Positions 1 to 9,462 are shown, counted from the stretch's first letter. The stretch is 64,000 nucleotides of DNA from Hydrogenophaga borbori (GCF_003417535.1 NZ_QVLS01000011.1:62001-126000), one strand, 5' to 3'. Notes: generated from the letters alone by a model not told the origin. A program made the numbers and translations.

Positions 1-2
1 AA

Positions 3-410
3 GACACACGCCCCAGCGCGATCCGCTGGTACTACGAGGGGCTGAGTGCAGGTGCGTTTCGCGCCATGCGGTGCAGCGCCTGCGGCCGGTTGACGTTCCC
101 GCCCACGGGGTGCTGCGAGCACTGCGGCAGTTGGTCGGTCGAGGGCGCCGAGATCAGCGGCGAGGGCACGCTGCTCTTCGCGACGCACAACATCGCGCCG
201 GCCTGCCACCCGCGCTTCGAGGCGATCGCACCGTATGTCTACGGGCACATCCGGCTGAAGGAAGGCAACATCGTCCAGGCGATCGTGCTGGGCGTCGAGG
301 CGGTGCCGGACCAGTTGCACGCGCTGTTCAAGCGTGGCCCGGTGCCGGTGAAGGCCGAGACGCTGACGATGCAGGACCTGCCGGTGCTGGCGTTTCGGCT
401 CGCCGGCTGA
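3..410 (+). CDS. DUF35-type OB-fold zinc-ribbon protein, 5' end cut by window edge
   Basis: The frame is open from the left edge, so the Met at 66 is probably internal. Upstream in-frame codons read IRWYYEGLSAGAFRAM, which fits the N-terminal helix that precedes the zinc ribbon in DUF35 proteins. A four-cysteine ribbon follows (CSAC, then CEHC), then a beta-rich region compatible with the OB fold. Family members usually sit beside thiolase-like or acyl-CoA-processing genes and act as acyl-CoA-binding partners, so the missing left neighbour may be a thiolase or acyl-CoA gene. The family call is good. The partner is inference. Confidence 0.75.
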   Translation, partial: DTRPSAIRWYYEGLSAGAFRAMRCSACGRLTFPPTGCCEHCGSWSVEGAEISGEGTLLFATHNIAPACHPRFEAIAPYVYGHIRLKEGNIVQAIVLGVEAVPDQLHALFKRGPVPVKAETLTMQDLPVLAFRLAG

Positions 411-435
411 GTCGGGCGTGGCTGCGCCGGGGCGC

Positions 436-840
436 TCAGTCCCGGCAGTAGCCCTCGCCGGTCCGGACCTTCAGGCAGTCCTTCTTGCCGGCCAGCCACT
501 TCATGCCCGTCTGCTCGCCGTTGCTGGCGCGCAGCACCTCCTGCTTTCCATCGCGTTCGAACCCGATCGCATCACCCACCGCCATGCCGACGAAGGTCCG
601 CGGCCCATCCAGGTTCTGTACGGTGACGTCGTAGTGGCCGTTGCCGCCCGTGATGCGGACGAAGGTCCCTTCCGGACCGTTCCACTGACCGATCCATTGG
701 TCGGTGCTGGGGGCGGGAGGAGGGGCCGGCGCCGATGACGCGGGGGCCGTCGGGGCGGCGGCGTCGCGGTCCCCGCAGGCCGCGAGCGACAGGGCCAGCG
801 CAAGAGCCGCTGTCAGATGCCATGGCATTGACGTGTTCAT
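436..840 (-). CDS. Small predicted lipoprotein of unknown function
   Basis: About 134 residues when started at the Met at 840. The frame extends to 879, but the 840 start puts a normal lipoprotein signal at the N-terminus. A hydrophobic stretch ends in a lipobox (SLAAC), followed by an Ala/Pro-rich linker and a small globular part with a GNGHYDVTVQNLDG segment and two C-terminal cysteines (KKDCLKV, GEGYCRD) that could form a disulfide. It is probably anchored to a periplasmic face. No enzymatic family was recognised. It converges on the DUF35 gene. Confidence 0.6.
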   Translation of the reverse strand: MNTSMPWHLTAALALALSLAACGDRDAAAPTAPASSAPAPPPAPSTDQWIGQWNGPEGTFVRITGGNGHYDVTVQNLDGPRTFVGMAVGDAIGFERDGKQEVLRASNGEQTGMKWLAGKKDCLKVRTGEGYCRD

Positions 841-1022
841 GGGAACAGTGTGCCGTGGTGTCCGTCCGATGAGAAGCACCAGCCGTTGAGGCCGCCACTC
901 GCTCCGTTGATTACACCCGCGCCCGGGTCTCGCGACCGCCCCCCCCTAGACTGCCGCACTTCGAGTGGCACGGCGCTTTTGTGCTGGCTGTAGTGCTATT
1001 GTTTTCATAGTGAGACGATCGA

Positions 1023-3521
1023 ATGAACCGGTGTCATGGAACGGGATGGAATGCGGCAGTGGTATTGGCCGGCCTGGCCGCCAGCGGCGTGGCACAAGCG
1101 GCCGCCTTCACAGCCGCCAACGAGGCCGAGCTGATCACCGCGATCAACCAGGCCAACGCCAGCGCAGACCCGAGTTCCACGATCACCCTGACCGCCAACT
1201 TCACGGTCACGGGGGTGCTGCCGCCGATCCGGGGCAACGTGGCGGTCAATCCCGCCGGCAGCAACACGGCGGTGGAGTCTGTCGGCGGGGCCGCGCTGAC
1301 GTTCGAGGGCGGCGCGAGCTACGGAACCCTCGGCAATTTGCAAGTCGGCGACGCGGCGGGCACCACCGGGGCTTTGACCGTGCAGGGTACGGGCAGCTCC
1401 GTGCGGGCTGTGTCGCTTCTTGGCAGCGCCGGGCAGGTCAACATCAGCGTGCTCGACGGCGGGCTGCTGACCGCAACGGGCCCGAGCGGCGTGCGGCTGG
1501 GAGGCACGTCGCCGACGGTGTCGGGCGGTGGTGTGGCGAACGTGCGCGTCAGCGGCGCTGGCTCGGCCTTCACCTCCGGCGTCGGCTTCGTCCACCAGCG
1601 CGGCACCCTGGAGGTGTCCAACGGCGGCACCGTCGAGGGCCGGGCGGCGGTCCATCTCGGGTCCATGCCAGGTGGCTTCACCGGGGTGGTGACGGGAGCC
1701 GGCTCCCGCCTGGCCTCCACCATCGCCACCATCAACCTCGGCGCGTCGGGCTCGGCCACGCTGACGGTGGCCGATGGGGCGGTGCTCTCCGCCAACAACG
1801 GGGCCTCCGCCGTCAACCTGGCCGCCAACGCCGCGGGCGTCGCCGTGCTGAACATCGGCGGGGCCGTGGGCCAGGCCGCGGTCGCGCCAGGCGCCGTGAA
1901 CGCCTCCGTCGTGAACGGTGGCGCTGGCACGGCGGTGCTGAACTTCAACCACAACGCCGCCGCGTACAGCTTCGCGCCGGCCATCACCGGCAGCATCAGC
2001 CTCAACCACGTGGGCAGTGGCACGACCACGCTCACCCGCGCCAGCACCTACAGCGGTGCCACCCACATCACCGGCGGCACGTTGCGCGCGGGCGTGGCCA
2101 ACGCCTTCAGCGCCGCTTCGGCGCACACGGTCGGCGCCTCGGGCGCGCTCGACGCTGGCGATTTCGACCAGACCCTCAGCACGCTGAACAACGCCGGTAC
2201 GGTGTCGCTGTCCGGCGGCACGCTCACCATGACGGGCGCCTACGTGGGCCAAGGCGGCACCTTGCGCGTGGGCACGGCCCCGGGCGCCGGCGGCCTGGCC
2301 AGTGGCCGGCTCGTGCTCAGTGGCGCGGGGGCCAGCGCCACCGGCACCACGCTGCTGGGCATCGCCAACTTCGGCGGCCTGGGCGCGCCCACCACCGGCG
2401 ATGGCATCGAGGTCATCACCGCCACCGGCGGCGCCACCACCACGGCGCAGACCACCAAGGACGCGTTCCGCCTGGCCAATGGCGTGGTGGGCGGCGGCGC
2501 CTACCAGTACCGCCTGTACGCGGCCGACGCCAGCGGCGCGGGCGAGAACTGGTACCTGCGTTCCGACGGCCTTCGCAGCGAAGTGGCGCTGTACGCGGTG
2601 GTGCCCGAGCAGTTCCGCGCGCTCGATATCGCCATGCTGGCCAACCGCCGGCAGCGCATGGGCGAATCGCGCGCCGACACCGACAACAGCGGCCGCGAGC
2701 GCCAGGCCTGGGGCCGCGTCTTCAGCGTGGACCGCGACATCGCCCAACAGGGCACCGTGAGCCCCACGAGCAACGGACGCCTAAACGGCTTCCAGACCGG
2801 CACCGACCTGTGGGCCGCGGGGCGCTGGCGCGCGGGCCTGTACCTCGGCCAGCTCGAGGGCGACATGGACGTGCGCGGCCAGGCCAGTGGCGCCGCGAAC
2901 TACATGTCCGGCCGCAACGACCTGCGCAGCCAGTACCTGGGCGGCTACGCCACCTGGCAGCGCGACAGCCTGAGCCTGGAGGCCGTGCTGCAGCTCGGCC
3001 ACCACCGCTACAGCGCCACGCCGGCGCAGGGCGAAGCGAGCGCCGGCAAGGGCGACAGCCTGATGGCCTCGATCGAAGTGGGCCGAGGCGTTGCCCTGTC
3101 GCCGCGCTGGCAGCTCGAGCCCACGGTGCAGCTGGCCTACCAGCACCTGAGCCTGGACGAGACCCGCCTGAGCGGCGCCACCGTGCAGCAGGACACCGAT
3201 GGCGGCTGGCTCGCGCGCGTGGGGGTGCGCGTGAAAGGGCGCTTCGACGCCGGCCCCGGCGCGCTGCGGCCCTATGCCAGCCTGAACGTCTACAAGCGCA
3301 GCAACAGCACGGACATCACGCGCTTCGTCGGCGGCGCGGGCGGCACCGACATCAGCAGCCGCACCGGCGGCAGCAGCAGTGAGCTGAGCGCCGGCCTGGA
3401 CTGGCAACTCAGGCCCACCGTCAGCCTGTACGGCGAGGTGGGCCGGCTGTGGGACCTGGGCGGCGACGCGCGCACCGACAGCGGCCTCAGCGGTGGCGTG
3501 GGCGTGCGGGTGCTGTGGTGA
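1023..3521 (+). CDS. Autotransporter (type Va) with beta-helical passenger
   Basis: 832 residues. The signal peptide has a hydrophobic core and ends near VAQAAA. The passenger (about 30-520) is Gly/Ala/Ser/Thr-rich with repeated short beta-strand segments. Near 330-355 it has a passenger-associated repeat (GSGTTTLTRASTYSGATHI). The C-terminal part, roughly 560-832, is an autotransporter beta-barrel with alternating hydrophobic strands and ends in VLW, the aromatic terminal residue expected for outer-membrane insertion. No protease or lipase motif was seen, so the passenger role (adhesion or surface display) is open. The gene stands alone, with no clear ribosome binding site before the ATG. 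Confidence 0.85.
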   Translation: MNRCHGTGWNAAVVLAGLAASGVAQAAAFTAANEAELITAINQANASADPSSTITLTANFTVTGVLPPIRGNVAVNPAGSNTAVESVGGAALTFEGGASYGTLGNLQVGDAAGTTGALTVQGTGSSVRAVSLLGSAGQVNISVLDGGLLTATGPSGVRLGGTSPTVSGGGVANVRVSGAGSAFTSGVGFVHQRGTLEVSNGGTVEGRAAVHLGSMPGGFTGVVTGAGSRLASTIATINLGASGSATLTVADGAVLSANNGASAVNLAANAAGVAVLNIGGAVGQAAVAPGAVNASVVNGGAGTAVLNFNHNAAAYSFAPAITGSISLNHVGSGTTTLTRASTYSGATHITGGTLRAGVANAFSAASAHTVGASGALDAGDFDQTLSTLNNAGTVSLSGGTLTMTGAYVGQGGTLRVGTAPGAGGLASGRLVLSGAGASATGTTLLGIANFGGLGAPTTGDGIEVITATGGATTTAQTTKDAFRLANGVVGGGAYQYRLYAADASGAGENWYLRSDGLRSEVALYAVVPEQFRALDIAMLANRRQRMGESRADTDNSGRERQAWGRVFSVDRDIAQQGTVSPTSNGRLNGFQTGTDLWAAGRWRAGLYLGQLEGDMDVRGQASGAANYMSGRNDLRSQYLGGYATWQRDSLSLEAVLQLGHHRYSATPAQGEASAGKGDSLMASIEVGRGVALSPRWQLEPTVQLAYQHLSLDETRLSGATVQQDTDGGWLARVGVRVKGRFDAGPGALRPYASLNVYKRSNSTDITRFVGGAGGTDISSRTGGSSSELSAGLDWQLRPTVSLYGEVGRLWDLGGDARTDSGLSGGVGVRVLW

Positions 3522-3587
3522 TCGAACCGCCACACAAGCGCGCGCTGGCGCGCATTCGCGCGGGCCTCGCGCCGCGGAGGCGACGCT

Positions 3588-4523
3588 TCAAATCAGGTTG
3601 ACGCCGCGCCAGACGCCGTCGCGCACCAGGTCCTTTACCGTCTCCCGCAGTTCCGTTCTCACCACCGCCGCCGCCGGCGACAGCCGCGTCGGGTCCACCG
3701 AGTACAGGTAGTTCGGCCGCTTCATGTCAGCGTCGGAGAAGGCCAACGTGCGCCAGCGCTCGCGCATGCGGCCTTCGAGCAGGGCGGCGGCCATGGGCTT
3801 GATGGTCACGCCCAGGCCGTCGCGCACGCAGGTCATCAGCAGCGAGAGCGAATCGATCTCGGCCACCACATGCGCGGTGAGGCTGCGCTGCTCGAACTCG
3901 GTGGTGATGCGCCGGCGCAGGCCGTGGATGCTGGTGGGCAGGATCAGCGGCAGCGCCGCCGTCTCGGCGCAGCTGATCTTCACACGCCGCTGCGGCACCA
4001 GATCGCTGTTCTGGGGCAGCATCACGAACAATTCCTCCTCCACCAGGGGCTCGCAGGGCAGGTCGGGCACGGCGTCGCGGCTGAAGAGGATGGCCAGGTC
4101 CAGCTGGCCCATGCGCATCATCTGGGCCAGGTGGCCGCTCATGCCCTCCACCACGTTGAGCACGATGCCCGGGTACTTCTCGCGGATGCGTCGCATGAAG
4201 CTCACGCCCACCGCGCAGACCGTGGTGGCCGCCAGGCCCACCGAGACCATGCCGTGCACCGAGCCCGGGTCCTGTCGCGCGATGCTCAGCGCCTGTTCCA
4301 GTTGGCGCAGCATGAAGCGGGCATGGTGATGCAGCGCGGTGCCGCTTTCGGTGGGCGTCACGCCCTTGGCGGTGCGGATCAGCAGGGGCTTTCCCACCTC
4401 CGCTTCCAGCTTGGCGATCTGCTGGCTCAACGCGGGCTGTGCGATGAAGAGCTGGCGAGAGGCCTTGGCCAGGCTGCCACTTTCAACGATCTGAACGAAG
4501 TACTTGAGCTGGCGGAAGTCCAT
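3588..4523 (-). CDS. LysR-family transcriptional regulator
   Basis: 311 residues. The N-terminal winged HTH (MDFRQLKYFVQIVESGSLAKAS, PALSQQIAKLE) is typical of the family, followed by an effector-binding domain. It is transcribed away from the transporter gene starting at 4682, the usual arrangement of a LysR regulator with its target operon. It probably controls the HAAT transporter and the downstream genes to about 18.3 kb. The inducer is unknown. Confidence 0.9.
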   Translation of the reverse strand: MDFRQLKYFVQIVESGSLAKASRQLFIAQPALSQQIAKLEAEVGKPLLIRTAKGVTPTESGTALHHHARFMLRQLEQALSIARQDPGSVHGMVSVGLAATTVCAVGVSFMRRIREKYPGIVLNVVEGMSGHLAQMMRMGQLDLAILFSRDAVPDLPCEPLVEEELFVMLPQNSDLVPQRRVKISCAETAALPLILPTSIHGLRRRITTEFEQRSLTAHVVAEIDSLSLLMTCVRDGLGVTIKPMAAALLEGRMRERWRTLAFSDADMKRPNYLYSVDPTRLSPAAAVVRTELRETVKDLVRDGVWRGVNLI

Positions 4524-4570
4524 GTTCTGCGGTCTCCATCTTCCTCGGGAAAGGGGGTGTCTTCAGGGCT

Positions 4571-4587
4571 ATAGGATTTTCTTCTAT
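4571..4587. promoter_or_regulatory. Candidate LysR operator in the divergent promoter
   Basis: An interrupted palindrome, ATAG-N9-CTAT, lies in the unusually AT-rich gap between the LysR start (4523) and the transporter start (4682). LysR proteins typically bind interrupted dyads of this size between divergent genes. The assignment rests on position and symmetry only. Confidence 0.35.
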
Positions 4588-4681
4588 CCAGTCTCGGAAA
4601 ACAGTATTTTTCATCGCTGTCAGTGCTTCCTATCATGCCGTCCGCATTGAGAAGAGAACCCCTACAACGAGGAGACGAGAC

Positions 4682-5932
4682 ATGGATCGCACACTGGACC
4701 AAGGAACGCGGCGGCGCTCACTGCTCAAGGCGGGCGCGCTGGCCGCCGGCGGCGCGGCGCTGGGTCTGCCCGCGCTGGCGCAGGGCAACGAGCCCATACG
4801 CATCGGTCATCTGACGCCGCTCACCGGTTTCCTGGGCGCGCTCGGTGACTACGCCGTGCAGGGCATCAAGATGGCGGTGGAAGAGGTGAACGCCGCCGGC
4901 GGCGTGAACGGCCGCAGGATCGAACTGATCAGCGAGGACTCGGTGAACCCGCAGACGGCCTCCAGCAAGGCCCAGCGCATGATCGAGCGTGACAAGGTGC
5001 TGGTGCTGATGGGCGAGATCAACTCGGCCTCGGCGCTCACCATCTCGCAGGTCGCGGCGCGCAACAAGACCCTGTTCATGAGCATCGGCGCGCGCTCCGA
5101 CGCGCTGCGTGGAAAGGACTGCAACCGCTACACCTTCCACGTCGACATCCCAGTCACCGTGATGGTCAACGCGGCTGGCGAGGCGCTGCTGCGCGAGGGC
5201 CTGGTCAACGGGAAAAAGATCTACGCGCTGACCTCCGACTACCTGTTCGGCCACGACCTCTCGCGCGCGGCCAAGCGCTTCTTCGCCGCCAATGGCGGCA
5301 CGGTGATCGGTGACGAGCTGGTGCCTACCGATCTGACCGATTTCAGCCCGCAACTGCTCAAAATCCGCCAGGCCCGGCCCGACCTGGTGGCCACCAACCT
5401 GGGCGGCAACCAGGTCACCAATTTCGTCAAGCAGTACGCCGAGTTCGGCCTGCAGTACCCAGTGGCCGGCTTCAATCTCAACACGGCCGACGCATGGGCC
5501 GCGGGCGAAGGCAACCTGGGCGGCATCTGGCCCACGGTGTGGCACCACGAACTCAAGACGCCGGGCTCGGTGGCCTTCGTCGATCGCTTCACCAAGAAGT
5601 ACGGCCGCATTCCCGAAAACCATGCCTGGATCGAGTACGTCTCGCTGATGATGCTGGTGCAGGCGATGAAGGAGACCAAGTCGACCGACACCGACAAGCT
5701 TATCGCCTACTTCGAGTCGGAAGCCCAGTTCGACATCCTCAAGGGGCGCAAGGCCTACTTCCGCCGCTGGGACCACCAGCTCATGCAGGAGGCCTACCCG
5801 TTCACCGTCAAGCCCAAGGGCCAGGCCAGGCACAAGCAGGACTTCCTGCAATTCGGCGAGGCCGTGCCGGCCGCCAATGAGCCGCTGGAGAAGCTCGCGC
5901 CGCCCCAATCGGAGAGCGCCTGCAAGATGTGA
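4682..5932 (+). CDS. Branched-chain-amino-acid-type (HAAT) ABC transporter substrate-binding protein
   Basis: 416 residues. The N-terminus (RRRSLLKAGALAAGGAALG, then PALAQ) is a signal peptide with a Tat-like double arginine. The mature part starts NEPIRIGHLTPLTGFLGALG, the LivJ/AmiC-type periplasmic binding fold. It is followed by LivH- and LivMGF-type genes, so it is the ligand receptor of this uptake system. Members in catabolic operons often bind aromatic or short-chain acids or amides rather than amino acids. The enzyme neighbours suggest such a role here, but the ligand cannot be read. Confidence 0.88.
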   Translation: MDRTLDQGTRRRSLLKAGALAAGGAALGLPALAQGNEPIRIGHLTPLTGFLGALGDYAVQGIKMAVEEVNAAGGVNGRRIELISEDSVNPQTASSKAQRMIERDKVLVLMGEINSASALTISQVAARNKTLFMSIGARSDALRGKDCNRYTFHVDIPVTVMVNAAGEALLREGLVNGKKIYALTSDYLFGHDLSRAAKRFFAANGGTVIGDELVPTDLTDFSPQLLKIRQARPDLVATNLGGNQVTNFVKQYAEFGLQYPVAGFNLNTADAWAAGEGNLGGIWPTVWHHELKTPGSVAFVDRFTKKYGRIPENHAWIEYVSLMMLVQAMKETKSTDTDKLIAYFESEAQFDILKGRKAYFRRWDHQLMQEAYPFTVKPKGQARHKQDFLQFGEAVPAANEPLEKLAPPQSESACKM

Positions 5933-5952
5933 CCGGGTCCTGAGCGACCCCG

Positions 5953-5978
5953 GCCGGCACCCCGCATCGGGTGCCGGC
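5953..5978 (+). other. Intercistronic stem-loop between binding protein and permease genes
   Basis: A perfect 10-bp inverted repeat (GCCGGCACCC / GGGTGCCGGC) with a 6-nt loop lies 20 bases after the binding-protein stop. No T-tract follows directly. Such hairpins after the binding-protein gene of ABC operons commonly stabilise the upstream mRNA or partly terminate, giving excess binding protein. That role is inferred. Confidence 0.5.
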
Positions 5979-6001
5979 GTCCCCACTTTTCCCACCCTTC
6001 C

Positions 6002-6877
6002 ATGCAGATCGTTTTCTTGCTCGAGCAGGTCGTCAACGGCCTGGTGCTCGGGGGCTACTACTTGCTGCTCGCGCTGGGCCTGTCGCTGATCTTCAGCGTG
6101 GGCGGCATCGTCAATCTCTCGCACGGCGCGTTCTACGCGCTGGGCGCCTACCTCTCGCTGGAGGTGATCCGCTTCGTCGGCTTCGGCCCCAGCGTGGTGA
6201 TCACACCGCTGCTGGTGGGCCTGCTCGGCATCGCCTTCGAGCGCTTGCTTCTGCGCCGCTTCTACTCGGCCGACCCCATCCTCAGCCTGCTGGTCACCTT
6301 CGGACTGGCGCTGGTGGCGGAGCAGGCGCTGCGCATGATCTGGGGTTCGGCGCCTTTGCCATCGAATATGCCCGCGACCTTCAAGGGCAGTGTGCTGCTG
6401 GGCGACTTCATGCTCTCCAGGTACCGCCTGTTCATCCTGGTGGTGGTCATCGTGGTCATGGGCGGCATCTGGCTGCTGCTGCACAAGACGGCCTTTGGCC
6501 GCGTGGTGCGCGCGGGCGTGCAGAAGCCCGACATGGTGGCCGTGCTGGGCATCAGGCTGCAGCCCTACATGACGGCCATCGTGGTGCTGGGCGTGGCCAC
6601 CGCCGCGCTCGCGGGAGTGCTGTTCGGCCCCATCGCCATCGTTCACCCCGCCATGGGCATGGAGGTGATGACCGTGGCCTTCGTGGTGGTGGTGATCGGT
6701 GGCCTGGGCAGCTTCTGGGGCGTGGTGGCGGCGGCCCTCCTGGTGGGCGTGGTGCGTGGCGTCACCACGCACTTCCTGCCAGCGGCCAGCGAGGCATCCA
6801 TGTACGTGCTGATGTTCCTGGTGTTGATGTTCCGGCCGCGCGGCCTGCTGGGCGAGCGCATCGAGCGCTTCGAGTGA
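6002..6877 (+). CDS. HAAT ABC transporter permease, LivH type
   Basis: 291 residues of mostly hydrophobic membrane segments. It contains the LivH-type motif GLSLIFSVGGIVNLSHGAFY near residue 25 and a VVVIGGLGSFWGVVAAALL block near the C-terminus. It forms half of the membrane channel, with the LivM-type domain encoded next. No strong Shine-Dalgarno precedes the ATG, consistent with low expression relative to the binding protein. Confidence 0.9.
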   Translation: MQIVFLLEQVVNGLVLGGYYLLLALGLSLIFSVGGIVNLSHGAFYALGAYLSLEVIRFVGFGPSVVITPLLVGLLGIAFERLLLRRFYSADPILSLLVTFGLALVAEQALRMIWGSAPLPSNMPATFKGSVLLGDFMLSRYRLFILVVVIVVMGGIWLLLHKTAFGRVVRAGVQKPDMVAVLGIRLQPYMTAIVVLGVATAALAGVLFGPIAIVHPAMGMEVMTVAFVVVVIGGLGSFWGVVAAALLVGVVRGVTTHFLPAASEASMYVLMFLVLMFRPRGLLGERIERFE

Positions 6878-6888
6878 GAACCACAAGA

Positions 6889-9423
6889 ATGAGTGCCTTC
6901 CTGTCTTCCAAGCACCGCCCGCTGTGGGTCGCGGCGGCCGGCCTGGTGCTGTTGCCCCTGGCGTTCCAGGCCGTTGGCCTCACGCTGGACTCGGCCACCG
7001 TGGTGGTCATCCTGGCCATGGCGGCCATGGGCCTGAACCTGCTGGTGGGCTACACCGGTCTGGTGTCCTTCGGCCACGCGGCCTGGTTCGGCATCGGCGG
7101 CTACGCTGCGGGCCTGGCGCAGTTGCACTGGTTCCCGAACCAGATGCTGCTGCCGATGCTGTTCTCGGTGCTGTTCACGGCCTCGCTCTCGTTGGCGGTG
7201 GGCTTCCTGATCCTGCGCCGGCGCGGTGTGTACTTCTCGCTGCTCACGCTGGCGCTGTGCGCGCTGACTTTCGCCATCTCCTTTCGCTGGACCGGTCTCA
7301 CGGGTGGCGAGGGCGGCCTGGGCGGTATCGAGCGTGCGAGCGTGGGCCCCATCGACCTCAACGGCCACCTGAGCTATTACGTGTTCGCCGCGCTGGTGGG
7401 CTTCGCCGTGGTCTGCGCCCTGCACCGCGTGGTGCGATCGCCCTTCGGCCACGTGCTGGTGGCCATCCGAGAGAACCAGCAGCGCGCCACCTTCCAGGGA
7501 TACGACGTCAACCGCTACAAACTGCTGGCCTTCGTGCTGTCGGCCACGGTCACCGGCCTGGCGGGCGCGCTGCTGGTGTTCCTGCACCGGCTGGCGGCGG
7601 CGGAGTCCACGGCCGTGCACTTCTCGGGTGAGTTGCTGGCCATGGTGGTCATCGGTGGCATGCACAGCTTCCTGGGTCCGGCCTTGGGCGCGCTGTTCTT
7701 CCTACTGTTCCGCGAGCTGTTCTCGATGTGGACCGACAACTGGCTGCTGTACTTCGGTCTGATCTTCGTCGGCTTCATCATCTTCTCGCCGTCGGGCCTG
7801 GCGGGCATCGGGGCGCAGCTGCGCCGTCGCCTGCGGCCGCCGCCCACCGACGGCGCGGCCATGAGCAAACGCAAGATCTACGAAGGCCTGCCGCTGCCCG
7901 AGTTCCTGCGCCCTGCGCGGCGCGAGGGCACGGTGCTGGAGGCGGCCGAGGTCGGCAAGCGCTTCGGCGGCATCCAGGCGGTGCGGGGCGCCAACATCGC
8001 GGTGCAGGCCGGCCAGATCCACGCGCTGATCGGTCCCAACGGAGCGGGCAAGACCACCACCTTCAACCTGATCTCGGGCATGTTCCCGCCCAGCACGGGC
8101 GCGGTGAAGCTGCACGGCGAGGTCGTCCACCACCTGCCGCCCGACCGCATCTGCCAGCAGGGCCTGGCGCGCTCCTTCCAGATCACCAACCTGTTCAAGG
8201 GCCTGACGATCCAGGAAAACCTGCGCCTGTCGCTGCAGGCCCGGCACCCGGCGCGTTTCAACTTCTGGCGCGATATCGACAGCTTCCCGTCCATCCAGGC
8301 CGAGACCGCCGAGCTCATGAAGTTCCTGGGCCTGGAGGGCATGGAGGCGGTGGGCGGGGCCGACCTGTCCTACGGCGGCCAGCGCCTGGTGGACCTGGGC
8401 ATCGCGCTGGGCTCCAAGCCGCAGGTGCTGCTGATGGACGAGCCGCTGGCGGGCCTGGCCGCGGCCGAACGCGAGCGCGTGTCGCGCCTGGTGAAGACCA
8501 TCGCCAGCAACATACCGGTGCTGATCGTGGAGCACGACATCGATCGCGTGCTGGAGCTGTCGCACCGCGTGACGGTGATGAACCAGGGCGAGGTGCTCAT
8601 GAGCGGCACGCCCGACGAGGTGCGCGCCGACCACCGCGTGCAGGAGATCTACACCGGCACCGGCACGCCGCCCGTCACGGGCCGCAGCGGCGCGGTGACC
8701 GGCGAGCGCGCGCCGGTGCTGAACTTCGACCGGGTCGACGCCTTCTATGGCAAGAGCCACATCCTCAACGGCGCGAGCCTGCAGGTGCGCGAGGGCGAGA
8801 TCGTGGCCTTGCTGGGCCGCAACGGCGCGGGCAAGTCCACGCTGCTCAAGAGCCTGGTGGGCCTGGTGCCGCCGGCCAGCGGGCGCGTGGTCTTCAACGG
8901 CCGCGACATCGCCGGCCTGGGCGCGCCCGACATCGCGCGGCTGGGCATCGGCTACGTGCCGCAGGGTCGCGGCCTGTTCGCGGGCATGACCGTCGCCGAG
9001 AACCTGGAGCTGGGCCGCCTGGCACGCCCCACCGACGGCAGCACCGGCGTTGTCTGGGACGAAGCGAAGATCTTCGAATTCTTCCCGCGCATCAAGGAGC
9101 GCATGCACATCGCGGCCGACTACCTCTCCGGCGGCGAGCAGCAGATGGTGGCGGTGGCGCGCGCGCTGTCGGGCAATGTGCGCCTGCTGCTGCTCGACGA
9201 ACCGTTCGAAGGACTGGCGCCCACCGTGGTGCAGGAGCTGTTCACGGCCTTCGATCGCCTGCGCCAGCACGTGTCCATCGTCATCGTCGAACACAACCTG
9301 GACCTGGTGCTCGCCTTGGCCGACCGCGTCTACGCGCTGGAGCGCGGCGCCGTGTTCCACGAAGGGCCGGCCGAGCCTCTGCTCACCGACCTTGACTACC
9401 GCAAGAAGATCCTCTGGCTCTGA
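6889..9423 (+). CDS. LivM-LivG-LivF fusion: permease plus two ATPase domains in one frame
   Basis: One uninterrupted frame of 844 residues. Residues 1-about 322 are a LivM permease (GLNLLVGYTGLVSFGHAAWF near 45; VIGGMHSFLGPALGALFFLL near 250). About 340-590 is a LivG ATPase (Walker A GPNGAGKTTT, LSYGGQ, Walker B VLLMDEP). About 605-844 is a LivF ATPase (Walker A GRNGAGKST, LSGGEQQ, Walker B LLLLDEP). A Met at residue 325 (base 7861) could start a separate LivG, but no Shine-Dalgarno precedes it. The part of the open frame upstream of 6889 is out of register with LivH and is not coding. LivM-LivG fusions are known. A three-way fusion is less usual. Confidence 0.88.
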   Translation: MSAFLSSKHRPLWVAAAGLVLLPLAFQAVGLTLDSATVVVILAMAAMGLNLLVGYTGLVSFGHAAWFGIGGYAAGLAQLHWFPNQMLLPMLFSVLFTASLSLAVGFLILRRRGVYFSLLTLALCALTFAISFRWTGLTGGEGGLGGIERASVGPIDLNGHLSYYVFAALVGFAVVCALHRVVRSPFGHVLVAIRENQQRATFQGYDVNRYKLLAFVLSATVTGLAGALLVFLHRLAAAESTAVHFSGELLAMVVIGGMHSFLGPALGALFFLLFRELFSMWTDNWLLYFGLIFVGFIIFSPSGLAGIGAQLRRRLRPPPTDGAAMSKRKIYEGLPLPEFLRPARREGTVLEAAEVGKRFGGIQAVRGANIAVQAGQIHALIGPNGAGKTTTFNLISGMFPPSTGAVKLHGEVVHHLPPDRICQQGLARSFQITNLFKGLTIQENLRLSLQARHPARFNFWRDIDSFPSIQAETAELMKFLGLEGMEAVGGADLSYGGQRLVDLGIALGSKPQVLLMDEPLAGLAAAERERVSRLVKTIASNIPVLIVEHDIDRVLELSHRVTVMNQGEVLMSGTPDEVRADHRVQEIYTGTGTPPVTGRSGAVTGERAPVLNFDRVDAFYGKSHILNGASLQVREGEIVALLGRNGAGKSTLLKSLVGLVPPASGRVVFNGRDIAGLGAPDIARLGIGYVPQGRGLFAGMTVAENLELGRLARPTDGSTGVVWDEAKIFEFFPRIKERMHIAADYLSGGEQQMVAVARALSGNVRLLLLDEPFEGLAPTVVQELFTAFDRLRQHVSIVIVEHNLDLVLALADRVYALERGAVFHEGPAEPLLTDLDYRKKILWL

Positions 9424-9462
9424 GCCGGCGGACCGAATCCCCTCACCCGATACGACACAGGA

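Noticed and set aside
965-3382. Plus-strand Arg-rich frame overlapping the autotransporter
   Set aside because: Frame-shifted reading of the autotransporter gene, no start signal.
4718-6886. Long minus-strand open frame across the binding-protein and LivH genes
   Set aside because: It is His/Ala/Gln-rich antisense read-through typical of GC-rich DNA, and the sense strand has clear gene families.
7861-9423. Separate LivG/LivF genes starting at the internal ATG at 7861
   Set aside because: No ribosome site and no stop separates them from LivM; a fusion is simpler, though an internal start is possible.
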